A stretch of 41,495 nt of DNA from Gammaproteobacteria bacterium UBA7310 (GTDB lineage Bacteria > Pseudomonadota > Gammaproteobacteria > Pseudomonadales > Ketobacteraceae). The DNA lies in NCBI GenBank assembly GCA_002471665.1, contig DKQK01000054.1:1-41495 (forward strand). The letters are read 5' to 3'. This document shows, in pieces, positions 8,618-16,734 of this stretch. Numbering within the stretch: the first letter of the stretch is position 1; each line of letters opens with the position of its first letter. Both the position numbers and the translations under genes were made by a program. The notes beneath the pieces are model-generated. The model saw nothing but the letters and a program-made list of their open reading frames with translations. It was not told where the DNA came from and did no database searches.

Positions 8618-9493
8618 TTAATACACCGGCAGCGGTAGCGCCTGAATGGCCTCCAGGCCACCCACCGCCTGTTGGTAATCCTGCTCATCGGTTCCACTGA
8701 GGAAGCGGCTGCGATAGGCATCAAAACCGCCCTCTTTCACTGATGCGGCATACGCTTTGAAATGGTTGACGTCGAATCCGTATTCAGGATTGCAGGAAGA
8801 CGGATGGGCACCACCGGCGATGGGCACCACCGCCTGAGTTTGTGCCCGCTCCCAGAAAACGTAGCGGGCTTCGTCTCCGGCGTGAAAGTAGTCGGTCTCC
8901 ACCAGCTCTTCGCAACTGACCAATGTGCTGTTGGCGGCGCGGGCGAACCAATCATCCATATACAGATCAGGCCCTTTAATCTGGCACACACCGCGCGCGT
9001 CTGCCCGGTCCACATGCAACAGCGATACATCCAGGTTCAACGCCGGCATGGCCAGCCATTCCTTGTCATCATAGGGGCTGTCGATCACCTTCAGGTCGGG
9101 GCAGTGACGGATGACGTCTGTACCCAGGCCGATGGCCGTGGGAATGTAGGGCAAGCGCCACGCCGCCGCCCGCAGGCCCAGCAGCATCAGCCCTTCATCC
9201 AATTCCATTACCTCGATATCACCTTGCTGACGGGCCAGCCGGAAATAGGGTTCCAGCGGAATGAAATCCAGTGAAACAAAGGCATACACCACTTTCCTCA
9301 CCTTACCGGCGGCGCACAGCATACCCACATCGGCGCCACCGTAGGACACCAGCGTCAGATCCTGCACATCGCTGCGCAACAGTTCGCGGATCAGCGCCAT
9401 GGGTTTGCGCCGCGGCCCCCAGCCACCGATGCCGATGGTCATACCGCTTTTTATCTGGCTTACGGCCTCTTGAGCGGACTGCACTTTATTCAT
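8618..9493 (-). CDS. ipdA: IpdA-like alpha subunit of CoA-transferase-family ring-cleaving hydrolase
   Basis: A 291-residue CoA-transferase subunit A-fold protein and first gene of the leftward operon. The glycine-rich loop is GMTIGIGGWGPRRKP (residues 17-31), followed by SYGGADVG. The segment MELDEGL (residues 96-102) holds acidic residues in the region where the mycobacterial enzyme places its catalytic Glu of subunit A. With IpdB it hydrolyses a carbon-carbon bond of the last ring. The start ATG at 9493 is preceded by an AGAGAG-type ribosome-binding site. Transcription diverges from fadD3 across a 259-bp spacer, so both operons are probably controlled together. Confidence 0.9.
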   Translation of the reverse strand: MNKVQSAQEAVSQIKSGMTIGIGGWGPRRKPMALIRELLRSDVQDLTLVSYGGADVGMLCAAGKVRKVVYAFVSLDFIPLEPYFRLARQQGDIEVMELDEGLMLLGLRAAAWRLPYIPTAIGLGTDVIRHCPDLKVIDSPYDDKEWLAMPALNLDVSLLHVDRADARGVCQIKGPDLYMDDWFARAANSTLVSCEELVETDYFHAGDEARYVFWERAQTQAVVPIAGGAHPSSCNPEYGFDVNHFKAYAASVKEGGFDAYRSRFLSGTDEQDYQQAVGGLEAIQALPLPVY

Positions 9494-9657
9494 GATCTGG
9501 CTCTCTTTAACAGGTCAGGTCTTATTATCGGGATTGAGGTGCTTTCTCTTTACATAACACGCAGTTAGGGGCGGTGAGCAGAGCCTTCAATGCGTTGAAA
9601 AAAAGCAAGCCTGAGTGCTTATTGGGCATTATGGGAATTTTACCTGTCACTAAAATC

Positions 9658-9669
9658 GTCCAAGTGGAC
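9658..9669. promoter_or_regulatory. Candidate operator, palindrome GTCCAAGTGGAC
   Basis: GTCCA and TGGAC form perfect 5-base arms around a two-base centre. The site lies 31 bases upstream of the candidate fadD3 -35 box, a location suited to an activator such as the LuxR-type protein encoded at 19063. A second, weaker inverted repeat, AAGCA-N8-TGCTT, lies at 9603-9620. No second copy of GTCCAAGTGGAC was noticed in the other intergenic regions of the cluster, so functional support is limited. Confidence 0.3.
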
Positions 9670-9700
9670 TAGGACACTCTGCAACGGTTTCGATACTTTT

Positions 9701-9729
9701 TTGCCATAGGTTACGCACCACAAAACAAT
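9701..9729 (+). promoter_or_regulatory. Candidate sigma-70 promoter of fadD3-hsa operon
   Basis: TTGCCA (9701-9706, five of six consensus bases) and AACAAT (9724-9729, four of six) are separated by 17 bases. The implied start of transcription near 9736 leaves a leader of about 17 bases before the fadD3 ATG at 9753. No strong ribosome-binding site is visible in that leader, which is unusual for the first gene of an operon. Confidence 0.4.
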
Positions 9730-9752
9730 ACGTTGAACAGGCAAACACCATC

Positions 9753-11366
9753 ATGCAGAACCCCATCACCACCATTCCCAAACTGGTGGCACAGGCCGCT
9801 CGGCAATACGGCGACACGCTCTTTCTGGAAGAAGGCCAGACCCGTATTCCGTTCGATGATTTTGCCCGCCAGGTGCATTCGGTGGTGGCCGCGCTGATTG
9901 AACTCGATATCCAACCGGGTGACCGCGTTGCGGTGTGGGCGCCGAACATCAGCGAGTGGGTGATTGCGGCCATCGGCGCCCAATGCGCCGGCGCGATACT
10001 GGTCACCCTCAACACCCGCTACAAAGGCAATGAAGCCGCCTACATTCTGCAGCAAAGCCGGGCGCGCATACTGTTTTCCATCGGTTCGTTTCTGGGTTGC
10101 GATTACCCTGCGCAACTGGATCAGGAAACGTTGCCGGATCTGCAACACCTGGTGGTATTCCGTCAAGCCGACTCAGCCACGGCAACAACACGCCACCTGA
10201 CCCCCTGGGAAACCTTTTTGGAACAGGGCTGCCGTGTACCGGCAGGTGCCGTGCAGCAACGGATGCAGGGTGTCAGCGACACCCACGTATCAGACATTCT
10301 GTTTACGTCCGGCACCACCGGACACCCCAAAGGCGTGATGACAAGTCACGAGCAGAATCTTCGCGCCTTTACCCATTTTGCGGAAATCGTCGGCCTGCAA
10401 AGCGGTGATCGCTATCTGGTGATCAATCCGTTCTTTCACAGCTTCGGCTACAAAGCCGGTATTCTTGCCTGTCTGTTGAAAGGGGTGACATTGCTGCCCC
10501 ACGCGGTGTTTGACACCGAAGACATTCTGCAACGCATCAGCCGTGACCGTATATCGGTGCTGCCGGGGCCGCCCACCTTATTTCAGTCATTGCTGGCACA
10601 TCCCGATCTGCACCAGTACGACCTTTCCACCCTGCAGCGGGCCACCACCGGGGCCGCCGTAATTCCGGTGGAGATGATCCGGCACATGAAATCCCGGCTG
10701 GGCTTCAGCACTGTGATCACCGCCTACGGCCTCACTGAAAGCTGCGGGCTGGTGACCGCCTGCCGCCAGGGGGACAGTGCCGAGATCATCGCCACTACCT
10801 CCGGGCGGGCCATCCCCGATGTGGAAGTACGTTGCGTTGACGCCAACAACCAGGAGGTACCCTGCGGTGAGCCGGGGGAAATTGTGGTACGGGGCTTTAA
10901 CGTAATGCAGGGCTATTTTGAAAATGAGGCGGCCACCCGCGATGCCATCGATGCCGACAACTGGTTGCACACCGGCGACATCGGGGTGATGGACGCAGCA
11001 GGCAACCTGAAAATCACCGACCGCCTGAAAGACATGTTCATCACCGGCGGATTTAACTGCTATCCCGCTGAAATTGAAAAGACCATTGCCGCTCATCCCG
11101 ACATTGTCATGAATGCGGTGATCGGCGTACCCGATCCGCGCCTGGGTGAGGTGGCAAAAGTATTTGCGGTACGCACCCCGGGCAGCACGCTGGACGCAGA
11201 ACAGTTGATCAGTTGGTGCCGCGACACCATGGCAAATTACAAGGTACCCCGCCAGGTGGCGTTTGTGGACAGCTTACCCATGAATGCTTCCGGCAAAGTA
11301 TTAAAACCGGAACTGCGCAAGTTATCCGGACACAGGGTATCGGGACACGGTATATCGGGACAATAG
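9753..11366 (+). CDS. fadD3: HIP-CoA ligase (acyl-CoA synthetase), FadD3-like
   Basis: A 537-residue ANL-superfamily AMP-forming ligase. The P-loop FTSGTTGHPKGVM lies at about residues 184-196, the adenine-binding YGLTES follows, then TGDIGVMDAAG, the hinge DRLKDMFITGG and the C-terminal catalytic Lys515 in ASGKVLKPEL. FadD3 activates HIP to HIP-CoA, the entry step for the ring C/D enzymes of the opposite operon, and here it heads the ring A/B operon. The family normally ends shortly after the Lys motif; this copy continues with three tandem 15-bp units read as SGHRV SGHGI SGQ. hsaC follows after 24 bp. Confidence 0.92.
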   Translation: MQNPITTIPKLVAQAARQYGDTLFLEEGQTRIPFDDFARQVHSVVAALIELDIQPGDRVAVWAPNISEWVIAAIGAQCAGAILVTLNTRYKGNEAAYILQQSRARILFSIGSFLGCDYPAQLDQETLPDLQHLVVFRQADSATATTRHLTPWETFLEQGCRVPAGAVQQRMQGVSDTHVSDILFTSGTTGHPKGVMTSHEQNLRAFTHFAEIVGLQSGDRYLVINPFFHSFGYKAGILACLLKGVTLLPHAVFDTEDILQRISRDRISVLPGPPTLFQSLLAHPDLHQYDLSTLQRATTGAAVIPVEMIRHMKSRLGFSTVITAYGLTESCGLVTACRQGDSAEIIATTSGRAIPDVEVRCVDANNQEVPCGEPGEIVVRGFNVMQGYFENEAATRDAIDADNWLHTGDIGVMDAAGNLKITDRLKDMFITGGFNCYPAEIEKTIAAHPDIVMNAVIGVPDPRLGEVAKVFAVRTPGSTLDAEQLISWCRDTMANYKVPRQVAFVDSLPMNASGKVLKPELRKLSGHRVSGHGISGQ

Positions 11367-11367
11367 A
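11323..11367 (+). repeat. Three tandem 15-bp units at the fadD3 3' end
   Basis: The units start at 11323, 11338 and 11353 and begin TATCCGGACACAGGG, TATCGGGACACGGTA and TATCGGGACAATAGA. The period is five codons, so copy-number change keeps the frame. The last unit supplies the fadD3 stop codon TAG. The repeats look like a recent slippage expansion of the C-terminal tail. Confidence 0.85.
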
Positions 11368-11390
11368 ACTCACGTTTGAGGAAAACAACA

Positions 11391-12293
11391 ATGAAAATTC
11401 ACAGCCTGGGCTACATCGGCGTTAACTGTACCGACCCATCCCGTTGGGCCCACTATGGCACACAGGTGCTGGGTATGATGGATGTCTCCCATCAGCTGGC
11501 CGACGACGACAGCGTCTATCTGAAAATGGACGATCGCCCCTGGCGCATCGTCATTCAATCTTCCGATACCGACTGCTACGCCTTCAGCGGGTGGGAAGTG
11601 GCCGGACCTGATGATTTCGCCGACGCCATCAATACCCTGGAACAACACGGCATCAACTTCGAGCGCGCCGGCGCCGAACTGACGGCGCAACGGCGGGTGC
11701 AAGATCTGGTGAGCTTTACCGATCCCGATGGCAATCGCCATGAAGTGTACTGGGGCCCCATATCGGACTTTGGCCAGTTTGCCTCGCCCCTGGGCATCCG
11801 GCAATTCATTACCGGTGAGCAGGGTTTTGGCCACGTGGTGTTGCCCACACCGGGATTTGACGGCTGCTATGAGTTTTACAAAAACGTCATGGGCTTTGCG
11901 GTTTCCGATCTGATGAAGGTGCGTTTCACCCCGGATCCCAATGAGCCGGAAAAGCGCCTCTACTTTATGCATTGCAATGAACGCCACCACAGCCTGGCCA
12001 TCTTCGAATCCCCCATGCCCGCCGGTTGCGTGCATGTGATGGTGGAAGTGGACCGGGTGGATGAAGTGGGCCGTTGCCTGGACCGCATCAAAGCCCACAA
12101 CGTCAAGCTTACCGGCACCCTGGGCCGCCACGCCAACGACCATATGGTGAGTTTCTACATGGCCACACCTTCCGGTTTCATGCTGGAGTATGGCGCCGAA
12201 GGCCGCACGGTGGCCGATTGGAGCCGTTATTCTCCGTTCCAGAGTACAGTCAACAGTTTTTGGGGCCACGATTTCAGCGTCGGCATGGAATAG
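11391..12293 (+). CDS. hsaC: 3,4-DHSA extradiol dioxygenase, HsaC-like
   Basis: A 300-residue two-domain type I extradiol dioxygenase (vicinal oxygen chelate fold). The iron ligands can be read at His148 (GFGHVVLP), His215 (CVHVMVEV) and Glu266 (FMLEYGAEG), almost the same numbering as known HsaC (145/215/266). His200 and Tyr256 match the conserved second-sphere residues. It cleaves the catechol ring A of 3,4-DHSA in meta position. The start is the ATG at 11391, preceded by GAGG nine bases upstream; the open frame extends five codons further but without a ribosome site. hsaB follows after 69 bp. Confidence 0.94.
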   Translation: MKIHSLGYIGVNCTDPSRWAHYGTQVLGMMDVSHQLADDDSVYLKMDDRPWRIVIQSSDTDCYAFSGWEVAGPDDFADAINTLEQHGINFERAGAELTAQRRVQDLVSFTDPDGNRHEVYWGPISDFGQFASPLGIRQFITGEQGFGHVVLPTPGFDGCYEFYKNVMGFAVSDLMKVRFTPDPNEPEKRLYFMHCNERHHSLAIFESPMPAGCVHVMVEVDRVDEVGRCLDRIKAHNVKLTGTLGRHANDHMVSFYMATPSGFMLEYGAEGRTVADWSRYSPFQSTVNSFWGHDFSVGME

Positions 12294-12362
12294 GCCATTT
12301 GAGGTAGGACATTTCACAGGGCCATTGAGACGATAGCAACAGGACAACAAGAGTAATGAACC

Positions 12363-12890
12363 ATGTCAAAGAATGTGTCACAAGCCGGATCACGGGTTGA
12401 GCCTCAGATCGATCAGAAAGCCTTTCGCACAGCCCTGGGGCAATTTGCCACCGGGGTGACGGTGATCACCACCTGCGATGCCCGGGGCAACAAAGTGGGC
12501 ATGACCGTCAACAGCTTCAGTTCTGTATCGCTGGACCCCATGCTGGTGCTGTGGAGCATTGCCCGCACCTCAAAATCCTATGAAGAATTTATCCATGCCG
12601 ATCGCTTTGCCGTTCATGTCTTGAACTCACAGCAGCAGGCCATCTCCAACCAGTTTGCCTCCAATTGTGCCGACCGGTTCTGCGACGTTGAGCACACCGT
12701 GGGCGTGGGTGGTATTCCGCTGTTGAAAGACTACAGTGCACTGTTCCAGTGCCAGACGGAACACCAATACGAAGGTGGTGATCACGTCATTATCGTGGGG
12801 CGCGTGGTGGAGTTTGACAATCGTCAGCTGCCGCCGCTGATTTTTCATGCCGGGCGCTATGCCGACCTGGATTTACCGGTGGCCGTCTAA
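12363..12890 (+). CDS. hsaB: Flavin reductase component of 3-HSA hydroxylase, HsaB-like
   Basis: A 175-residue flavin reductase-like (FMN-binding split barrel) protein. The family signatures are FRTALGQFATGVTVIT, GMTVNSFSSVSLDP and SFAVHVL-type text (DRFAVHVLN). It supplies reduced flavin to the oxygenase HsaA, encoded 59 bp downstream, in the two-component 3-HSA 4-hydroxylase. The length is normal; the first 20 residues are a polar extension. The ribosome-binding site is weak: AAGAG lies about ten bases before the ATG. Confidence 0.92.
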   Translation: MSKNVSQAGSRVEPQIDQKAFRTALGQFATGVTVITTCDARGNKVGMTVNSFSSVSLDPMLVLWSIARTSKSYEEFIHADRFAVHVLNSQQQAISNQFASNCADRFCDVEHTVGVGGIPLLKDYSALFQCQTEHQYEGGDHVIIVGRVVEFDNRQLPPLIFHAGRYADLDLPVAV

Positions 12891-12949
12891 ACCCGCAGCC
12901 GCTAAATCAATGGCCAATTAACAGTTCATAAAGACAAGCGAGATTCATC

Positions 12950-14149
12950 ATGACAGCACAAGAACAAAGTCTGCAGGACGTGACCCCGGAACTGATCATA
13001 CAACGGGCCAGGGATATGATTCCATTCCTGCAGGAACAGGCACCCCACGCGCAAGCAGAACGCAAAATCCCTGATGCCACCATCGCCAAGATGCACGACG
13101 CCGGTTTCTTCCGGGTACTGCAACCCAAGCGTTGGGGTGGCTATGAAATGGACCCGCAGGTGTTCTTTGAAGTGCAGATGGCATTAGCCGAAGGCTGCAT
13201 GTCAACGGCATGGATCTACGGTGTGATCGCCGTACACAACTGGCAGATCGCGTTGTTTGATCTGCAGGCGCAGGAAGATGTCTGGCGCGACGACACCAGC
13301 GTGCTGATCGCCTCTTCCTACATGCCGGTGGGCAAAGTGGAGCCCGTGGACGGCGGCTTTAAATTCAGCGGACGCTGGGCGTTTTCCAGTGGCTGCGATC
13401 ATTGCGACTGGGTGTTCCTGGGCGGCGTGGTGCCACCCACCGCTGACAACCCTAACCCGGATTACCGCACGTTTCTGGTACCCCGGGGTGATTTCAAAGT
13501 CATGGATACCTGGCATACCTTTGGTTTACAGGGCACCGGTTCCAATGACATCGTGGTAGAAGACGCCTTTGTTCCGGATTACCGCACGCACAGCTCCCTG
13601 GATGGCTTCCGCGGCACCAACCCCGGCATCGATTCCAGGGAGATTCCACTGTATAAAATACCCTTTGGCCAACTGTTCCCACGGGCGGTATCCACCTCCA
13701 CCATTGGTGCAACCCAGGGCGCCATTAATGCCTATCGGGATGTGGCATCCAAACGGGTCGGCACCAACTCCGGTTCCAAAACCGCAGAAGATCCGCAGGC
13801 GCAGATGGCGGTGGCCCGTGCCCAGGCGCTGGTGGATCAACTGAAACTGCGGCTGATGCAGACCTACGATCAATTGATGGCGGATGCCCGCCAAGGTCAG
13901 CCCACCGACCTCAACTTACGCATTCAATACCGTTACGAATCCGCTGCCGTACCGGAGGCCTGTCTGGCGGAAGTGCTGGAACTGCAAAAGATGTGTGGCG
14001 GTCGCGCAATCTTCACCAACAGTCCACTGCAGCGTTTTGTACTGGACATTCTGGCCGGGCGCGCTCACGTGGCCAACAATCCCTACCAGTATGGACGTAA
14101 TTACGGTGCCATTCAGCTGGGTCTGGACAACACGGACTTCTTCCTCTGA
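12950..14149 (+). CDS. hsaA: 3-HSA 4-monooxygenase oxygenase component, HsaA-like
   Basis: A 399-residue flavin-dependent monooxygenase with the acyl-CoA dehydrogenase fold, class D (HpaB/HsaA type). Recognisable segments are KRWGGYEMDPQVF, the middle beta domain with FSGRWAFSSGCDHCDW, and GLQGTGSNDIVVEDAFVP, typical of this family. It hydroxylates the phenolic ring A of 3-HSA at C4 using FADH2 or FMNH2 from HsaB. It sits between hsaB and an SDR gene (12 bp gap). Substrate is inferred from the operon; the family also holds other phenol hydroxylases, but the hsaCB...DE context makes the steroid role very likely. Confidence 0.93.
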   Translation: MTAQEQSLQDVTPELIIQRARDMIPFLQEQAPHAQAERKIPDATIAKMHDAGFFRVLQPKRWGGYEMDPQVFFEVQMALAEGCMSTAWIYGVIAVHNWQIALFDLQAQEDVWRDDTSVLIASSYMPVGKVEPVDGGFKFSGRWAFSSGCDHCDWVFLGGVVPPTADNPNPDYRTFLVPRGDFKVMDTWHTFGLQGTGSNDIVVEDAFVPDYRTHSSLDGFRGTNPGIDSREIPLYKIPFGQLFPRAVSTSTIGATQGAINAYRDVASKRVGTNSGSKTAEDPQAQMAVARAQALVDQLKLRLMQTYDQLMADARQGQPTDLNLRIQYRYESAAVPEACLAEVLELQKMCGGRAIFTNSPLQRFVLDILAGRAHVANNPYQYGRNYGAIQLGLDNTDFFL

Positions 14150-14161
14150 GGACACGGCACC

Positions 14162-15028
14162 ATGACCATGAACCTGTCCCCTCGAGTGGTATTGGTAACC
14201 GGCGCCTCCCGCGGCGCCGGCAAAGGCATCGCCCAGGCATTCGGTCGCCTGGGCGACATCGTTTATGTGACCGGCCGCAGCCAACAGGAGGGTGATGCAC
14301 CGTTACCCGGTACTGTCTATGCCACCGCTGAAGCGGTCACCCGCCTGGGCGGCGTTGGCGTTCCCGTCATCTGCGACCATGCCGATGACGAACAGGTGGC
14401 CTCCCTTTTCCGACAGATTCAAAAAGAGCGCGGGCAGTTGGATGTTCTGGTGAACAACGCCACCTGCCTGCACGATGATCTGGTGGTTCCCGGCCCGTTC
14501 TGGGAAAAATCACTGCAACTGGTGGACATCCTTAATGTGGGATTGCGTTCCAGTTACGTGGCCAGCTATCACGCCGCCAAGCTCATGGCGGCACAAAAAA
14601 GCGGGCTGATCATCAACACCAGTTCACCGGGAGCGGCCTGCTATATGCACGGCCCTGCCTATGGCGCGCAAAAAGCCGGGAGCGACAAAATGATCTGGGA
14701 TATGGCCCAGGATCTGAAACCCTTCAACATCGCCTGTGCCTCCATCTGGATGGGCGTTTTGAAAACCGAGCGCCTGGACGCGGTGATGGCCGCCGACCCG
14801 GAAAAGTACGCGGCGTTTTTTCAGATGGCGGAATCACCCGAGTTCACCGGACGCGTCATTGATGCATTGTACCGGGACAAAGATCTGATGGAGAAAACCG
14901 GGCAGGCCTTTATCGGTGCCGAAATCGGCCAGGAATTGGGTGTCTGCGATGTGGACGGTTCGCAACCCCAATCCCATCGCGAAATGCTGGGTGGGCCACT
15001 GCCGTACAACCCGGCTGTTGTCATGTAG
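14162..15028 (+). CDS. SDR-family oxidoreductase of unknown substrate, DHRS1-like
   Basis: A 288-residue short-chain dehydrogenase. It has the nucleotide-binding motif TGASRGAGKGIA (about residues 14-25), DVLVNNAT, a catalytic Ser in NTSSPGA and YGAQK as Tyr/Lys. The insertion after the first strand and the text INTSSPG...YMHGPAYGAQK resemble DHRS1-type SDRs more than FabG. It is embedded between hsaA (12 bp) and hsaD (58 bp), so it is almost certainly co-expressed with the meta-cleavage genes. The Hsa pathway as described needs no SDR at this point. A 17-keto/hydroxy or HSA-side hydroxyl conversion is possible but not shown. Confidence 0.88.
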   Translation: MTMNLSPRVVLVTGASRGAGKGIAQAFGRLGDIVYVTGRSQQEGDAPLPGTVYATAEAVTRLGGVGVPVICDHADDEQVASLFRQIQKERGQLDVLVNNATCLHDDLVVPGPFWEKSLQLVDILNVGLRSSYVASYHAAKLMAAQKSGLIINTSSPGAACYMHGPAYGAQKAGSDKMIWDMAQDLKPFNIACASIWMGVLKTERLDAVMAADPEKYAAFFQMAESPEFTGRVIDALYRDKDLMEKTGQAFIGAEIGQELGVCDVDGSQPQSHREMLGGPLPYNPAVVM

Positions 15029-15086
15029 CAGCACCGTGTAAACGGCGCCCCATAACGCTTTCTATTAACAACAAGAGCAACACAAT

Positions 15087-15926
15087 ATGACCGTGCCAGC
15101 CAAACCGCAAAGCCAACAACTTAAGGTGCTGAATGATCTCAGCATTCGCTATTGTGAACTGGGCCCCGCTGAAGGCTACCCCGTTGTTTTTCTCCAAGGC
15201 AGTGGCCCCGGTGCCAGCGGCTGGCTGAATTTCCGCTACAACGCCTACGCCTTTGCCGAAGCCGGTTACCGCACCATCATTCCGGACCTGCCGGGGTTCG
15301 GTGACAGCGACAAGCCGGATACAGACTACACCCTGGATTTTTTTGTCAGCAGTGTAATCAGCATGGCGGATCAACTGGATCTGGCGCAGTTCGCCCTGGT
15401 GGGAAATTCACTGGGCGGTGCCATCAGCCTGGGGCTGGCGTTACAGCATCCGCAACGGGTCAGCCATCTTATTCTAATGGGCTGTGGTGGCCTGGAAGAC
15501 CAGATCACCTACTTCCAAACCATGCCCGGCATCCAGGCCATGACCAAGATTCCGCTGGATTCCCCGGAATTCACGCCAGCCTACCTGAAAGAAGTGTTAC
15601 AGCTGATCGTGTTCGATCCCTCGTTCATTACCGATGAGCTGGTCGCAGAACGCTTTCGTGTCCTGCAGAGCCAAAACAGCAGTGTGTTCAAGCGCATGGT
15701 GATCCCCAACCTGACAGAAAAACTCGCGCAGATAACCCAACCTGTTCTGGGATTCTGGGGTGCAAAGGATCACTTCTGCCCCGTATCCGGTGCGGAGAAA
15801 ATTGTCACCCACTGCCCCGATGCCCAGATGATCACCCTGAGCAAATGTGGCCATTGGGCCATGATCGAACACGCGGATTTATTCAACCAGCGCAGTATTG
15901 AATTTTTGGAAGCCAACCTGCTATGA
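15087..15926 (+). CDS. hsaD: 4,9-DSHA meta-cleavage product hydrolase, HsaD-like
   Basis: A 279-residue alpha/beta hydrolase of the C-C bond hydrolase group. The nucleophile is Ser108 in VGNSLGGA, the acid is the Asp in WGAKDHFCP and the base is the His in KCGHWAMIEH. QGSGPGASGW at residues 37-46 is the oxyanion-hole loop characteristic of BphD/HsaD enzymes. It splits the meta-cleavage product 4,9-DSHA into HIP (DOHNAA) and a hydroxyhexadienoate. The stop overlaps the hsaE start (ATGA), indicating coupled translation with the enzyme that takes its dienoate product. Confidence 0.94.
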   Translation: MTVPAKPQSQQLKVLNDLSIRYCELGPAEGYPVVFLQGSGPGASGWLNFRYNAYAFAEAGYRTIIPDLPGFGDSDKPDTDYTLDFFVSSVISMADQLDLAQFALVGNSLGGAISLGLALQHPQRVSHLILMGCGGLEDQITYFQTMPGIQAMTKIPLDSPEFTPAYLKEVLQLIVFDPSFITDELVAERFRVLQSQNSSVFKRMVIPNLTEKLAQITQPVLGFWGAKDHFCPVSGAEKIVTHCPDAQMITLSKCGHWAMIEHADLFNQRSIEFLEANLL

Positions 15927-16717
15927 GCCTGACGCCGCAGCAACGACAACACCTGGGTGAAGAACTGTTTCATGCCTTGAGTGCGGGGCAAACCCTGGTA
16001 CCACTCACTGAGCGCTTCAGTGACATCGATATTGAAGATGCCTATCACATTTCCCAGGCCATGTTGCAGGCACGCTTACATCACACCAAAGAAAAAGTGG
16101 TGGGAAAAAAAATCGGCGTAACCTCCTTGGCGGTGCAGGAAATGCTGGGCGTGTATCAACCGGATTTCGGGTTTCTTACCTCAGCCATGGAAGTGGCCAA
16201 CAATGGGGAGTGCCCCATCGCCGGTAATCTGATCCAACCCCGGGCGGAAGCCGAAATCGCCTTTCTGCTGAAGCAGGATCTGCAAGGGCCCGGTGTTACC
16301 GAACAGGATGTACTGGATGCCACCGAGTGCATCATGCCCTGCTTCGAGATTGTGGATTCCCGTATTCAGGACTGGAACATAAAAATTCAGGACACCATCG
16401 CCGACAACGCCTCCTGCGGTGTCTACGTGATCGGCGACCAACAGGTGAATCCCCATGCTGTGGATCTGCCCAACCTGGAAGTTACCGTATTTAAAAACGG
16501 CAATAAAATCAGCAGCGGCAAAGGCTCGGCCGTACAGGGTAATCCGCTGACCGCCGTGGCCTGGCTGGCCAACACCTTGGGTGAATTTGGTATTCCGTTT
16601 AAAGCGGGGGAAGTGATTCTCTCCGGGTCACTGGTTCCGCTGGAACCAGTGGTGCCGGGGGATGAAATGCACATGGAGCTGTCGGGAGTAGGCAGCGCCA
16701 CCATAACGTTTCGATAA
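15923..16717 (+). CDS. hsaE: 2-hydroxyhexa-2,4-dienoate hydratase, HsaE-like
   Basis: A 264-residue member of the MhpD/fumarylacetoacetase-like hydratase family. Visible features are VVGKKIGVTS, the metal-site region RAEAEIAFLL with acidic residues, and FEIVDSRIQDW. It adds water to the dienoate released by HsaD to give the 4-hydroxy-2-oxohexanoate substrate of HsaF. It overlaps hsaD by four bases. Near its 3' end the coding sequence holds a perfect 10-bp hairpin (16629-16651), and a large palindrome follows before hsaG, so this is the last gene of the first half of the operon. Confidence 0.93.
   Translation: MSLTPQQRQHLGEELFHALSAGQTLVPLTERFSDIDIEDAYHISQAMLQARLHHTKEKVVGKKIGVTSLAVQEMLGVYQPDFGFLTSAMEVANNGECPIAGNLIQPRAEAEIAFLLKQDLQGPGVTEQDVLDATECIMPCFEIVDSRIQDWNIKIQDTIADNASCGVYVIGDQQVNPHAVDLPNLEVTVFKNGNKISSGKGSAVQGNPLTAVAWLANTLGEFGIPFKAGEVILSGSLVPLEPVVPGDEMHMELSGVGSATITFR
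16629..16651 (+). repeat. Perfect 10-bp hairpin inside the hsaE 3' end
   Basis: CACTGGTTCC and GGAACCAGTG are separated by only three bases (GCT), inside the codons for SLVPLEPVV. The stem would be very stable in RNA. No T-run follows, so it does not look like an intrinsic terminator. It may stall degradation from the 3' side or be a chance result of the Val/Pro codons. Confidence 0.6.
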
Positions 16718-16734
16718 GCACGCACACAGCGGAG

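Larger units (their letters stand above)
9494..9752. promoter_or_regulatory. Divergent ipdA/fadD3 control region
   Basis: This is the only spacer separating the two steroid operons. Toward fadD3 there is a plausible sigma-70 promoter at 9701-9729. Toward ipdA the bases 9524-9529 read GATAAT on the minus strand, a good -10 match about 30 bases before the start codon, but no convincing -35 goes with it, which suggests an activated promoter. Two small inverted repeats lie between (9603-9620 and 9658-9669). No match to the KstR2 operator form AnCAAGnnCTTGnT was seen by eye. Confidence 0.6.

Noticed and set aside
9494..9752. KstR2-type operator
   Set aside because: No sequence matching the known half-site arrangement CAAGnnCTTG was found in the spacer, and no TetR gene is in the window.
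11370..12350. 326-codon open frame opposite hsaC
   Set aside because: It is a shadow of hsaC, whose iron ligands and ribosome site are clear.
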